In this document: piece after piece, positions 46,035 to 57,655 of the stretch | Layout of the letters: the number at the start of each line of letters is the position of its first letter | How positions within the stretch are numbered: position 1 is the first letter of the stretch | DNA from: Maratus speciosus | Taxonomy: Eukaryota > Arthropoda > Arachnida > Araneae > Salticidae | DNA: 64,000 bases | Assembly: GCA_963932465.1 (NCBI GenBank) | Contig: OZ010794.1 | Span: forward strand, 444,479,502 to 444,543,501 | Direction of reading: 5' to 3' | Made by a program: the position numbers and the translations under genes | Notes under the pieces: model-generated | Database searches by the model: none | Told to the model about the DNA's origin: nothing | The model's input: the letters and a program-made list of their open reading frames with translations, nothing else

Positions 46035-46790
46035 TCATTGCATGTACTCATCGCTGTCCATATAGATTCCTATTGATTCACGGATAATGGATGGGGAATA
46101 AAAACTTGATGGATATTTTTTTTTACTATTTTTAAAATTAATCTCTAAAGGTTCTATATTATGTAGTCTGTCTAAAGTTGCATTCGTGTTGTATTTTATA
46201 TCTGCTATATACTCTTTCATGCTCATTTTAAGCTTTCCATTTGTCTTTCCTGTTTAATATTCAATGTTTCACCGGCTTTCGTACACGCAATTTCATATAC
46301 AACCGACAGTTGATCGGATTCTATTGGATCTATTTTCCTAGAGATTATGTTTTGTTATTTTATGGAAGTTTTTGCAATAAGACAAATATTGGATTTGATA
46401 AGTTTATATTTCAATCTTTAAAGAACCCATGAATGCACTGTAAAGTAAGGTATATTGTAATTTCGCCCATTGAAATTTCTTTAATACTAATATCTAATGA
46501 TCCATATTCATAATTAATCTATTTATAGTGTTTTCGTTAATATTTTTATTTCTTGTGATATCACGTATTTTATTCAGTTGATTAATTAACTGATAAGGGG
46601 TATAAACTGACTTTGGCGTGAGAAGATTTATAAATTTAAAAATGAGGTAAAATAAATCACGTTTACAGAAGACCAATTTTATCAAAGCACCTACTTTCAT
46701 GATACCTGATATCTCTTCCTGTTTGTTTACAAGTTCATGTTTGAAAATTTTTTCGAAAATAGATTATTTTGCTATTACTGATCTTAAGAA
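46035..46790 (-). pseudogene. Possible decayed protein gene, unrecognised, minus strand
   Basis: Going down the minus strand from about 46785, frames with protein-like composition follow one another: one of about 90 codons ending at 46494 (with SVYTPYQLINQLNKIRDIT), then a frame with KEISMGEITIYLTLQCIHGF and NLSNPIFVLLQKLP containing stops, then DQLSVVYEIACTKAGETLNI, then SMKEYIADIKYNTNATLDRL up to 46035. The succession on one strand with small shifts looks like an eroded coding region of roughly 250 codons. I do not recognise the family; an AT-rich invertebrate DNA virus or a transposon gene are both possible. It lies between the two inverted arms. Confidence 0.3.
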
Positions 46791-46913
46791 TATTACCGGT
46801 ACTGTAGAAACTAGTACATCTGTTTATTAAAAGATTTTCAAACCCTTCTGTTTACTGTAATCACTTTAGCATATATGTTCTTATTTTGGTGAAAATAAGT
46901 ATTTTTTCTATAC

Positions 46914-49404
46914 TAGAGGGCTCTACCCCCTACGAGCTGCGCTATTCAACCGCCGTTCAGGCACCGCAGACTCTAAAAGCCTCCCAATTCAGTCGGCTTT
47001 AAAATGATTTCGGAAGATTGAATTATAATTTAATAAACAGTGGCAATCTCCCTATAAACGGGTTTCTATTCATTTCTCTTTGATTGGGGAATTTTGAGGC
47101 CAAATCAGCTGCTGTTAAAAGATACAATGGCTGTTTTCGTCTTTGATTAAATAAAATCAGTTAAACATTTCAAAATAAGCTAATACAGAATGAATTAAGT
47201 AAACAGAGTCTTTGTCTCCCGGTATTTTTAAAGAAAGTGAAAAGAAAGTTCTTTTAAATAAGACATTTTAAATGTACCATTTTTAATCTGACGTAATTTT
47301 CACCAAACTTTCCTTTCTCTTTTTAATATTCGCGTGAAAATACTACAGTTAGCAACAGTTTAAATTAATAACATTTTCTAAAATCTGCAAAAAATATCTC
47401 TCGAAATGCTGAAAATTTCAATTTAAAATAGAAGTAAAACCTCAAAAAATGAGTCAAATTAAGAAAATAAATACAGTCTGCACACCTGGAACTTCTAGCG
47501 AATAAAATGATCTAAAAATGATTAAATTCTTATGCATAATTTTTTCTCCTATAAAACTTTTTTAATGGAACGATTTTGACCAACTTTAACATTAAATATC
47601 TCTTAAAATAATTCTTCGATTTGAAAACTGTTTGCATCAGCGTGTTTATCAAGCATTTCTCTATAATACCACTGATTTTCATATTTTTTAATGCAATATT
47701 TTTTTTAATATTAACGAAGAAAGACCTCCGGGCACAAGAAATTCAAAATCGGCGGCGGTGGTGACAGCGTTAGTTACATTTTTTTAAGAATAGATAGATT
47801 ATCTCTCTATTCTAAAAAAATGTAACTACCGCTGTCACCGCCGCCGCCGGTTTTGAATTTTTTGTGACCGGAGGTCTTTCTTCGTTAATATTAAAAAAAA
47901 TAATGCATACAAAAATATGAAAATCGGTAGTATTATACAGAAATGTTTGATAAACACGCTGATGCAGACAGTTTTCAAATCGAAGAATTATTTAAAGAGA
48001 TATTTAATGCTAAATTTGGACAAAATCGTTCCACTAAAAAAGTTTTATAGGAGCAAAAACTATTTATGGGAATTTAATCATTTTTAGATCATTTTATACG
48101 TTTGAAGTTCCCGGTGTGCAGACTGTATTTCTTTTTTAAATTTGACTAATTTTTTGAGGTTTTATTTCTATTTTAAATTCAAATTTTCAGCATTTCTAGA
48201 GATATTTTTGACAGATTTTAGAAAGTAATATTAATTTAAACTGTTGCCAACTATGTAAAAAGCGGAAACAATAACGTTTGCTTAAATATATATATATATA
48301 TATTTATACGTGTAAATAAATTAAAAATTTATTTACACGTGACTATTATAAACAGAAAAAAAAAACATTTAGAATTAGAATTAAATAATTATGTACAAAA
48401 AGCAGGAACTTATTAAAAATTACGTCATAAAAACTATAATTACACGTGAATTTTAAGAGAGAAAGGATTTTGTAAAATAATAAATTTATTAACATGCGTT
48501 AGAAGTCTTAAATAGGAGAAATTACGTCATATTTACGTCACATTACAGTTATTAAATAAAATGAACACAAAATAATATTGCAAAACGGTTTAAATTTAGA
48601 AATTGCACTAGACATTTATTTGATATTTTGAGAGGATACATTTCAACTATTTTTGTTAGGAAAGCGCAAATAATATTTCATTTCTAACACAAGTATTTGC
48701 ACGTGAATATTAAAAAGAGAAAGAATAGTTTGATCAAAATTACGTCAGATTAAAAACGATTAATTTAAAATGTCTTATTTAAAAGAACTTTCTTTTCGCT
48801 TTGTTAAAAAATACCGGGTGACAAAGGTTCTGTTTACTTAATTCCTTTTATATTAGCTTATTTTGAAATGTTTAACTTATTTTACTTAATCAAAGACGAA
48901 AACAGCGATTGACATATGTATTTTTGGTACTACTTAGTTATCCCGTCGACCAAAAATCTATCATTCGCCAAACTATAAGATTAAATGCCAATAATGGTTG
49001 ATCGTAAATGTCACATTAACTTGACTTTAAGCAAGTTACACGTGTCTACGTCATCAAGTTACTTTTATTTCAACGTTTTATTTCTATTTTTATTAATGTT
49101 GCACTAATTTATTTGTTCTTTCGTTATTTAAAACAAAAATGATGTCAATTTGTATAATTTGGCGAGTGCTTTGGCGATTTATATAATTTAGCGAAATTGG
49201 TCGACGGGTTAATCAAGTAGTACCGCAGCGGATTTGGCCTTAAAATTCCCCAGTCAAAGAGAAATGAATAGAAATCCGTTTATAGGGAGATCGCCACTGT
49301 TTTTTAAATTATAATTCAATCTTCCGAAATCTTTTTAAAGCCGATCAAATTAGCGTACTTTTAGAGTCTGCGGCGTCTAAACGGGGGTTGACGAAGCCCC
49401 CTAG
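46914..49404. mobile_element. Large palindromic foldback element
   Basis: The left arm (46914-47798) and the right arm (about 47800-49404) are inverted copies. The centre is a GC-rich hairpin: GGCGGCGGTGGTGACAGCG (47751) pairs with the CGCTGTCACCGCCGCCGCC side ending 47850. The outer ends carry GGGCTCTACCCCCTACGAG (left) and GAAGCCCCCTAG (right). Relative to the right arm the left arm lacks about 440 bp (48250-48690), and the right arm carries a later MITE (48926-49224). No protein-coding capacity is visible. The class is unknown; the structure resembles Foldback-type elements. Confidence 0.75.
48926..49224. mobile_element. MITE of 299 bp inside the foldback arm
   Basis: GGTACTACTTAGTTATCCCG (48926) is mirrored by CGGGTTAATCAAGTAGTACC (ending 49224), followed on both sides by TCGACCAA-type sequence, giving TIRs of about 30 bp. 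The other arm of the foldback lacks it, which shows it is a later insertion. The interior is AT-rich with no gene. Confidence 0.75.
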
Positions 49405-49539
49405 TTCTATAAATTGATATACTTGCAATGCATTAAAAATTGCAAAATAAATCTATGTTTCTCACATTATATAACATGTTTAAACATTATTCAAATAAAA
49501 ATCAATCAGAAAGGCTGTAAATATATATATCCTAAATTA

Positions 49540-49579
<40 letters not shown>

Positions 49580-50406
49580 TAAAAAGAAATAAAAATGAAC
49601 TCTATCTGCTACTTAATGTAAGTTTTCAGTTCTATAACACTCAAAATATACGGTGAAACGCATTAAAGAGTCAAACACCTATGAAATATCAAGAGTTAGC
49701 TAAAGTTTTAAAAATTGTTACCTTAAAAGTTTAGACCAACATGTACAAAACTTTTAAACATTATTTAAACAACTCTACTACACTGAACTTCGTTTTACAA
49801 GAAATGAAATACATTTAGTATGTTTTTTAAAAGGATATTTCAAAGGACTAGTGCACATTTTTCGAAACATATAAGGAGTTACACACAAAATTCAGCCGTA
49901 TGAGTTAATTTTTAACATATAGACAATTAAAAATGTACTTGAAATCACCTACTGCAGAAACAAAATTTGTATGATTTCAATAACCAAAAATGAATATATC
50001 ATAAAATTTGTTAATGTCGAATCTTTTTAAAAGAATATGTATAGATGTTTTAAGAATATTAAATGAAGTATAAAAATTTCGTGCCATTTCATATACAATA
50101 GGCAAATAAGGGAAAAGAAAGAAATAATAATAATAATGATAATAAAAAAAATCGGAACAATCGATGTGCCATAACTTGGGTTTTAATTTATGTAAAGAAA
50201 AATGGAAAACACTGTTTTAACTCAAAAAACATGTCTTTTAATGATTATCTATGGTTTATGCTGCCATAAAAGGTCATTTACGTATTGAAATTGAACCTAG
50301 CGTTTTACAATTGAACAGCAACATCTTAATTTTATTAGACATTTATAAACTCAACATGAAAAAAAAACCATACAGGAAACGATATTTTATCAATTTGAAT
50401 TAATTA
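49405..50406. other. AT-rich non-coding stretch
   Basis: A poly-A tract of about 36 lies at 49540-49575. The ORF at 49414-49656 reads through it and is not a gene. Nothing else recognised. Confidence 0.4.
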
Positions 50407-50471
50407 CAGTGGAACTTCCCTTTAACGTCCCTATTTAAGGAAGTTCTCTACTTAAAATTTCCTTCTGAACC

Positions 50472-53048
50472 TTTACTTTGAACACCAATTAATCTCCATA
50501 TCACAAAAAATATATTCTATGTAACGAAATTTATTCCACTTAACACAACCGAACCACTTGAGCCAACTGAATGTCCTACTGACGATCACATTGCGAAGTG
50601 TAATAAAATGTAGTAAAGAAACCACAGCGAGCGATCAAGATGATAATGAAGATGAAATTGAAAGACCTTCAAAAGGGGAAGTGCTAAAAGCCTTCGATAC
50701 AATAAGAAGGGGATTCCAGTTTCACGAAATTTACTTTGAACACCAATTAATCTCCATATCACAAAAAATATATTCTATGTAACGAAATTTATTCCACTTA
50801 ACACAACTGAATCACTTAAGACAACTGAATGTCCTACTGACGATCACATTGCAAAGTGTAATAAAATGTAGTAAAGAAACCACGGCGAGCGATCAAGATG
50901 ATAATGAAGATGAAATTGAAAGACCTTCAAAAGGGAAAGTGCTAAAAGCCTTCGATACAATAAGAAGGGGATTCCAGTTTCACGAAATTTACTTTGAACA
51001 CCAATTAATCTCCATATCACAAAAATATATTTTATGTAACGAAATTTATTCCACTTAACACAACTGAATCACTTAAGACAACTGAATGTCCTACTGACGA
51101 TCACATTGCAAAGTGTAATAAAATGTAGTAAAGAAACCACGGCGAGCGATCTAGATGATAATGAAGATGAAATTGAAAGACCTTCAAAAGGGGAAGTGCT
51201 AAAAGCCTTCGATACAATAAGAAGGGGATTCCAGTTTCACGAAATTTACTTTGAACACCAATTAATCTCCATATCACAAAAAATATATTCTATGTAACGA
51301 AATTTATTCCACTTAACACAACTGAATCACTTAAGACAACTGAATGTCCTACTGACGATAACATTGCAAAGTGTAATAAAATGTAGTAAAGAAACCACGG
51401 CGAGCGATCAAGATGATAATGAAGATGAAATTGAAAGACCTTCAAAACGGGAAGTGCTAAAAGCCTTCGATACAATACGAAGGGGATTCCAGTTTCACGA
51501 AATTTACTTTGAACACCAATTAATCTCCATATCACAAAAAATATATTCAATGTAACGAAATTTATTCCACTTAACACAACTGAATCACTTAAGACAACTG
51601 AATGTCCTACTGACGATCACATTGCAAAGTGTAATAAAATGTAGTAAAGAAACCACGGCGAGCGATCAAAATGATAATGAAGATGAAATTGAAAGACCTT
51701 CAAAAGGGGAAGTGCTAAAAGCCTTCGATACAATAAGAAGGGGATTCCAGTTTCACGAAATTTACTTTGAACACCAATTAATCTCCATATCACAAAAATA
51801 TATTCTATGTAACGAAATTTATTCCACTTAACACAACTGAATCACTTAAGACAACTGAATGTCCTACTGACGATCACATTGCAAAGTGTAATAAAATGTA
51901 GTAAAGAAACCACGGCGAGCGATCAAGATGATAATGAAGATGAAATTGAAAGACCTTCAAAAGGGGAAGTGCTAAAAGCCTTCGATACAATAAGAAGGGG
52001 ATTCCAGTTTCACGAAATTTACTTTGAACACCAATTAATCTCCATATCACAAAAAATATATTCTATGTAACGAAATTTATTCCACTTAACACAACTGAAT
52101 CACTTAAGACAACTGAATGTCCTACTGACGATCACATTGCAAAGTGTAATAAAATGTAGTAAAGAAACCACGGCGAGCGATCAAGATGATAATGAAGATG
52201 AAATTGAAAGACATTCAAAAGGGGAAGTGCTAAAATCCTTCGATGCAATAAGAAGGGGATTCCAGTTTCACGAAATTTACTTTGAACACCAATTAATCTC
52301 CATATCACAAAAAATATATTCTATGTAACGAAATTTATTCCACTTAACACAACTGAATCACTTAAGACAACTGAATGTCCTACTGACGATCACATTGCAA
52401 AGTGGGATAAAATGTAGTAAAGAAACCACAGCGAGCGATCAAGATGATAATGAAGATGAAATTGAAAGACATTCAAAAGGGGAAGTGCTAAAAGCCTTCG
52501 ATACAATAAGAAGGGGGTTCCAGTTTCACAAAATTTACTTTGTAGACCAATTAATCTCCATATCACAAAAAATATATTGTATGTAACGAAATTTATTCCA
52601 CTTAACACAACTGAATCACTTAAGACAACTGAATGTCCTACTGACGATCACATTGCAAAGTGTAATAAAATGTAGTAAAGAAACCACAGCGAGCGATCAA
52701 GATGATAATGAAGATGAAACTGAAAGACCTTCAAAAGGGGAAGTGCTAAAAGCATTCGATACAATAAGAAGGGGATTCCAGTTTCACGAAATTTACTTTG
52801 AACACCAATTAATCTCCATATCACAAAAAATATATTGTATGTAACGAAATTTATTCCACTTAAAACAACTGAATCACTTAAGACAACTGAATGTCCTATT
52901 GACGATGACATTGCAAAGTGTAATAAAATGTAGTAAAGAAACCACGGCGCGCGATCAAGATGATAATGAAGATGAAACTGAAAGACCTTCAAAAGGGGAA
53001 GTGCTAAAAGCCTTCGATACAATAAGAAGGGGATTCCAGTTTCACGAA
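50472..53048 (+). repeat. 258-bp satellite, about ten copies, transposase-derived
   Basis: Each monomer carries a frame with VIKCSKETTASDQDDNEDEI and RPSKGEVLKAFDTIRRGFQF, the acidic linker and helical segment seen near the C-terminus of Tigger/jerky-like DDE transposases. Copies differ by a few substitutions (for example Gln/Leu or Asp/Asn in the acidic run, Pro/His before SKG). The ORFs of 63-95 codons on both strands are monomer-derived. Nothing suggests that the peptides are made. Confidence 0.85.
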
Positions 53049-53155
53049 AATGAAATTAATTGTTCGGATACTCACAAAAGTGCGAACATTTTTATGAACA
53101 GCGTATTTTTTATTAAGAAGTGCGTAAAACGTAATATCACAGACTTTTTTAAGTT
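52899..53155 (+). pseudogene. C-terminal remnant of a Tigger-like transposase
   Basis: The last monomer does not jump back to the unit start but reads on past FQFHENEINCSD to KKCVKRNITDFFKLK, the typical ITDFF-type tail of Tigger/jerky-like transposases. This gives the original order of sequence and the direction of the parent gene (plus strand). The catalytic domain is missing. Confidence 0.65.
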
Positions 53156-53433
53156 AAAGATTTGGTATGCTGAAAGTTACGCTTCAGTTTTTGTTTACCA
53201 CTTTTTATCATGTGTTTTATTAGACATTGTTTTAATTATCTTTTTCTCATGTCTATACATTTTTACAATATTTCTATTTTATTGGTGCTTTCCATTTTAT
53301 GAATGTGCATTTTATTACACAAAATTCATGAATTTATGTTGATTTCCATTTAACGAATTTTCTTCATAACGAATGTTTAAGTGTAACGATAAGACTTAAC
53401 GGGAGACTAAAGACTAAACGGAAGTAAACTCTG

Positions 53434-53744
53434 ATTAGTAAGATATAAATTACTGAAAATTAGCCCAACAGTATTAAACAGAATTATCCATTATTTAACC
53501 ACACAACACCAACAGCAATTTATCTTTTCCTTACAAAATATTATTATATAGAAGAAGTTCGGGTGTTATGGAACATTTATACTACACATATATTACATTT
53601 TAAATTTTACGTCAACATAAAAAATTTGAGATACATTAAAAGTTAATAAAGTACAAACTTAGACTATTTCTTAACAATTTTTTGTGTGTTTAAAGTGGAA
53701 GAAAAAATGCATATCAAGATTTAGATTTTTTTTTTTAATTGCAC
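53434..53744. other. AT-rich spacer
   Basis: Nothing recognised. Confidence 0.35.
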
Positions 53745-54151
53745 TTTTGGGGTAATATGAACCAGTCGGGTAATGTGGAGTAGGGTTCTGAGGAATATTA
53801 AAAGTGCAAGAATAACTATGATTTACAAGAATAACCAAAATTATTTATTGAGTAAGCAGTTTTACATCATCAGCAAATCATCAGATTCTTTTAAATATAA
53901 TTGTTTTATTTTTTACATTAATAACAAACGTAGTATTTAGTTCTAGTCTCATCATAGTCCACATACGCCCACATCGCACAAATCCAGCATCTTATCAACT
54001 CCTCCCTTCTTAAATCCTCTGAATATTTTCCATTGGAAAACAGGCAAACTGCATCTTCTTCATCTGTTGTACAACCTTGCAAAAATCCCATCTCAGATGA
54101 TACATCGGAGTGGAGTGATTTTTCATTGTCACTGGACTTCTGTTGAAACAT
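53745..54151 (-). pseudogene. Pogo/Tigger-like transposase C-terminal finger and adjoining element end
   Basis: The minus frame 54151-53918 encodes an acidic stretch (TTDEEDAVCLF) then SNGKYSEDLRREELIRCWIC and AMWAYVDYDE...YVCY. This matches the C-x2-C...W-x-x-C-x-x-C-x-x-W-x-H-x-x-C finger that ends many pogo/Tigger-like DDE transposases, with several Cys/His already replaced. Just beyond it (53750-53795) GGGTAATATGAACC and GGGTAATGTGGAGTAGGG look like the subterminal repeats of the same element, comparable to those at 17773 and 27530. Confidence 0.65.
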
Positions 54152-54789
54152 TTGTCTAGAGCATATTCCATTTTATCAGACACGCCATCTTGAAATAAAT
54201 CACCTCTTCACTCCTCAACAAGTTAGCATGGAGGCAGACTGACTAACACAGCTATAAAGATAACTGTTCAACTTAATACTGAAATGGATTAACATCACTG
54301 ACAAAGAGATCTTATAATAAATACGAATAATATAAAACTTATCTGCAAAAATCTGAAACAATTGAGAATAAGATTTGATTTGACGAAAGGTGTAAAACTT
54401 TCACTACTTTCCTCACCATGTACGTGAATTTTGAAAATTAGACGTCAATAACAATTGTATTTCTTATATTTCTCTGACGAAGATTATGTTTTTTATAGTT
54501 GAAAGTACTAAGGTATTAAAATAATTTAACATCTTTTTAATATTGTCTCATCTTTTAAGTAGTTTTGCACATGGTGTAAGTTTAAGTTAATGATTATATT
54601 TCTAAAATAATGTAAAGTTATTCTGTAAAGTTACAATAAAATGAAGTGATAGAAAGTGAAATGTTTAAAATTTATTAAAGGGCGATATGAAAAACTGCTA
54701 TAGAAGCCAGAAAAAATATAATGAAATATAAATTGAAAGTTGACAGGAATTTTTATTTAAATAGTACCCATAGTAGGTAAATAGAAAGA
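54152..54789. other. AT-rich non-coding stretch
   Basis: Possibly eroded transposon interior or flank; nothing recognised. Confidence 0.3.
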
Positions 54790-55016
54790 ATGGGAAAGAC
54801 TAGAAAGGGAACAGGCAGTCAGTCTTAAGAAATGTTAAATGTTCATGCCTCTGAAAAAGAACATAACATTGATCAAAACACTTTAGGAAGGTGTGTAGAC
54901 GTATTTCACCAAGATGAACGCTATGAGATGAAGTCAAACTATGTACCAACTAGTTTTGACAGGTCGAGTGTCACAAAAAGTGGGTGTTTAAAATGGAATT
55001 TTTCTCCTGTGCCATG
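54790..55016 (+). pseudogene. Pogo/Tigger-like transposase N-terminal fragment
   Basis: It starts at ATG 54790 with MGKTRKGTGSQS, then a stop, and goes on with NIDQNTLGRCVDVFHQDERY and EMKSNYVPT, resembling the basic start and helix-turn-helix (psq/CENP-B-like) region of pogo/Tigger-like transposases. It points away from the C-terminal fragment at 53918-54151, so the two come from different copies or an inversion. About 75 codons remain. Confidence 0.45.
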
Positions 55017-55275
55017 AATTCCGTCTAAGCAGGTTTATTTACACATCACACGTTCCCAAATAATATTTAATAATAATTAAATCATGTAACATAAAGTTAT
55101 GCTGCCTTTTTTAAACTGATTTTATTTACCTTAGCAAATATTTCAATATAAAATGAAGTGGGTCAAGCCTCCAGTAGTTTGCCTTAAGGGGTTTTTATGG
55201 GAGACTATACGTCCTATATGTCACATATTTTTCCCTGCCTTGATCCATTATTTTCTCATGACTAAATTCAATCAT
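55017..55275. other. Non-coding spacer
   Basis: Nothing recognised. Confidence 0.35.
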
Positions 55276-57655
55276 TTTTAGGGTTCCGTACTTAAAAAGT
55301 AAAAACGGTACCATTATAAGCCTGTGTCTGTCTGTCTGTCACAGCCCTTTTACTCGTAAACTATGCAACGTGGAAAGTTCAAATTCGGGGAAGTAATAAA
55401 GACTATTGACCCACATATTTACAGATTAATAAATATTCATAAATATATTTAGGAAAATTGTAGACTGGCTAATTAAGTTACTTAAAAAAATATTTTCTTT
55501 GTATATCGTGTGGGGTATCGTGTGAAAGCTTTCGTAACGCTGAAATCAAAAATGTATTTCATTTAATTTTTATTATATTTTCAAAGTTATGGGTGAAAAT
55601 GTAGTGCAAAAATATGTCCCCCCCCCCCAAATCTAACTCCGAATCTATTGAAACTAAAATTATGAAAAAATTAGAGGTAGTAGACATTAATTTAAACCTT
55701 GCAGGAAAATTATAGCGATTTCTCTAGGTCACATAGTTTTTGAGAAAATCACATTTTTCCGTTACACTCAAATTTCGATTTATGGGGTTCAGCAAAAGCG
55801 TTGAGCAGAGCTGGAGGCACCTATCGTAGCAAAAGTATAAAAGCGTTGTTGATCATGAAATTCGTAAAAAATCGTCAGTAATTAGCCGAGATATTAACCC
55901 TTAAAGACACGGACGGTCTGGACATACATAATGACAGGTACGGCGTACTCTATGCTCCATCGGCTTTTAAAACCTAGATAACAAATTTTAAGGATATATT
56001 TATGTAATGGAATGCCCAGTAGCAGTATAAAAGCAATAAACGTCAAATTGTTAAAAACAGACAAATTTAATGAGAATTAATCACATAAATAGTATGGTAT
56101 TCGTGACTTGTTTCCATTGAGTGGCTCTCTCAATACACCTACTATGTCTTTAAAAGTTAACTAAAAACCTATATGGAATAACAAATATACAGAATAGCTA
56201 TATTTGCTATTATTTAGGTTCCATATATCTTTGAACTTTCATGTTATATCCATTTATACTTTTATAGTATACCGGGTGCAAAGGAAAGTCCCTTTAACCT
56301 GAAAATACTTCTGAACGGAGAGAGCTAGAGCTATGCAAGTGAGGTAATGGTAAAGTAAAGCGACTAAGTCCGATTTAATGAAAACGACAGCAGCGCCCCC
56401 TAGTGGCGAAATTTGGAAGATAGCCACTGCAAATCGAAAACGAAAAGAGATAGAGCAAAATTTCCAGTTAGAAAGTTTTAGAGCATCAATTAATTAATAG
56501 AATACGACATTTGGTTTATATGGATAAGATAAATCCTCGCCTGTTTACCCAAAAATGTCCGAAATCGATGCACTCCATTTTGTGTAAACGTTTGAATCGA
56601 ATAGTCCGAAGTATGAAGAAATACGCACAATTTATGATATAAATACATACTTATATCAATACATTTTGATAACATTACACCCCCCGCCCCCCCCAAAAAA
56701 ACTGTCTCACAGTGATAAAAAGTTAATATTCAGTATGTTCGAAAAGTTCGCCATTGCTCACGATACACGTTTGTATTCGTGAGAGTAATTCTGCATGCAC
56801 ATTTCTCAGCATGGAACGTCTATTGCAAGCCTTTTCAATACAACGATATAGATTTAACCCTTTCAAGAGCGATGGCTAGACGGTCTAGCCACCTAATTTT
56901 AATTCCAAAACTGACAAATGTCACCAAGAATATTTTAATAAAATTTTGCTTCTGTAATGAAAGTGCAAATTAGCGGGTTTTTGTTTTCTGAGAAATTCGC
57001 TTGAATATTCTGGTGTCAGTCAATTATTTCATCAGTTTACGAACAGAATTCTTCTGGCCCTGAAATGGTTATTCTAAAATTTTAAATGCATTGGAAATTG
57101 AATCTTTACAGACATTACAGTACAGTACAACGTCACAATCTGCAATTGTGCACTGCTACATTTCCGCAATGTGAATAAAGAAAGTAGAATCGTCACTCAT
57201 CGATTTCGGACATTTTTGGGTATGCAGGCGACGATTTATCTTATCCGTGTGAACCAAATGTCGTTTCGTACCAATTAATTGATACTCTAAAACTTTCTAA
57301 CTGGAAAATTTGCTCTACCTCTTTTCGTTTTCGATTTGCAATGGCTACCTTCCAAATTTGGCCACTGGTGGTGCTGCTGTCGTTTGCATTAGGTCAGGCA
57401 TAGTTGCTTTACTGTACCGTTACCTCACTTGTATAGCTGTAGCTCTGTCCGTTCGCAAGTATTTTCAGGTTAAAGGGACTTTTCTTTGCACTCCTGTATA
57501 CTATACAGCTATACCCTACCCAACCCTACGTTGTATAGTTTTTACAAAGTCTTAGTATTCTTTTAGCAGCGGTACTTTTTTAATAATACACTTACTAATT
57601 CATATATCATTGTACGGAACACTCTGTGCGCGAGTAATACTCGCACTTGACCGTT
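55276..57655 (+). mobile_element. Dispersed arthropod-type repeat (GGTTCCGTAC...GAGTAATACTCGCAC), interrupted by a MITE
   Basis: It begins TTAGGGTTCCGTACTTAAAA and GTCTGTCTGTCTGTCACAG and ends with TACGGAACACTCTGTGCGCG then the small hairpin GCGAGTAATACTCGC and CACTTGACCG. From memory these two ends belong to one repeat common in insects and other arthropods, whose class I cannot state. It carries the MITE 56272-57496. Confidence 0.5.
56272..57496. mobile_element. Mariner-type MITE with TIRs of about 330 bp
   Basis: The left terminus CCGGGTGCAAAGGAAAGTCC and the right terminus (inverted) CAGGAGTGCAAAGAAAAGTCC are homologous; inverted similarity continues to about 56600 and from about 57170, including AAAAATGTCCGAAATCGATG / CATCGATTTCGGACATTTTT. 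TA flanks both ends (56270-56271 and 57497-57498). The middle contains a palindrome GGCTAGACGGTCTAGCC (56873) after TTTAACCCTTTCAAG. The ORFs at 56490-56696, 56779-56973 and 57310-57555 are not recognised. Confidence 0.8.

Larger units (their letters stand above)
50407..53433 (+). mobile_element. Tigger-like element whose interior became a 258-bp satellite
   Basis: The left end CAGTGGAACTTCCCTTTAAC (50407) is a Tigger-type terminus, and a weaker inverted match ends near 53433. The body from 50472 to about 53048 is ten tandem units of 257-258 bp (TTTACTTTGAACACCAATTA recurs from 50472 to 52792). Each unit joins sequence next to the left terminus to coding sequence of a Tigger-type transposase C-terminus. 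The internally deleted element therefore seems to have formed first, with its junction segment amplified later. Confidence 0.8.

Noticed and set aside
54832..55017. Independent 61-codon gene
   Set aside because: It fits better as an eroded helix-turn-helix region of a pogo/Tigger-like transposase with an upstream in-frame stop.
55894..56900. A TTAA element between TTAACCCTTAAAGAC (55894) and TTTAACCCTTTCAAGAG (56856)
   Set aside because: The two ends point the same way and no inverted partner was found for either, so no element could be bounded.
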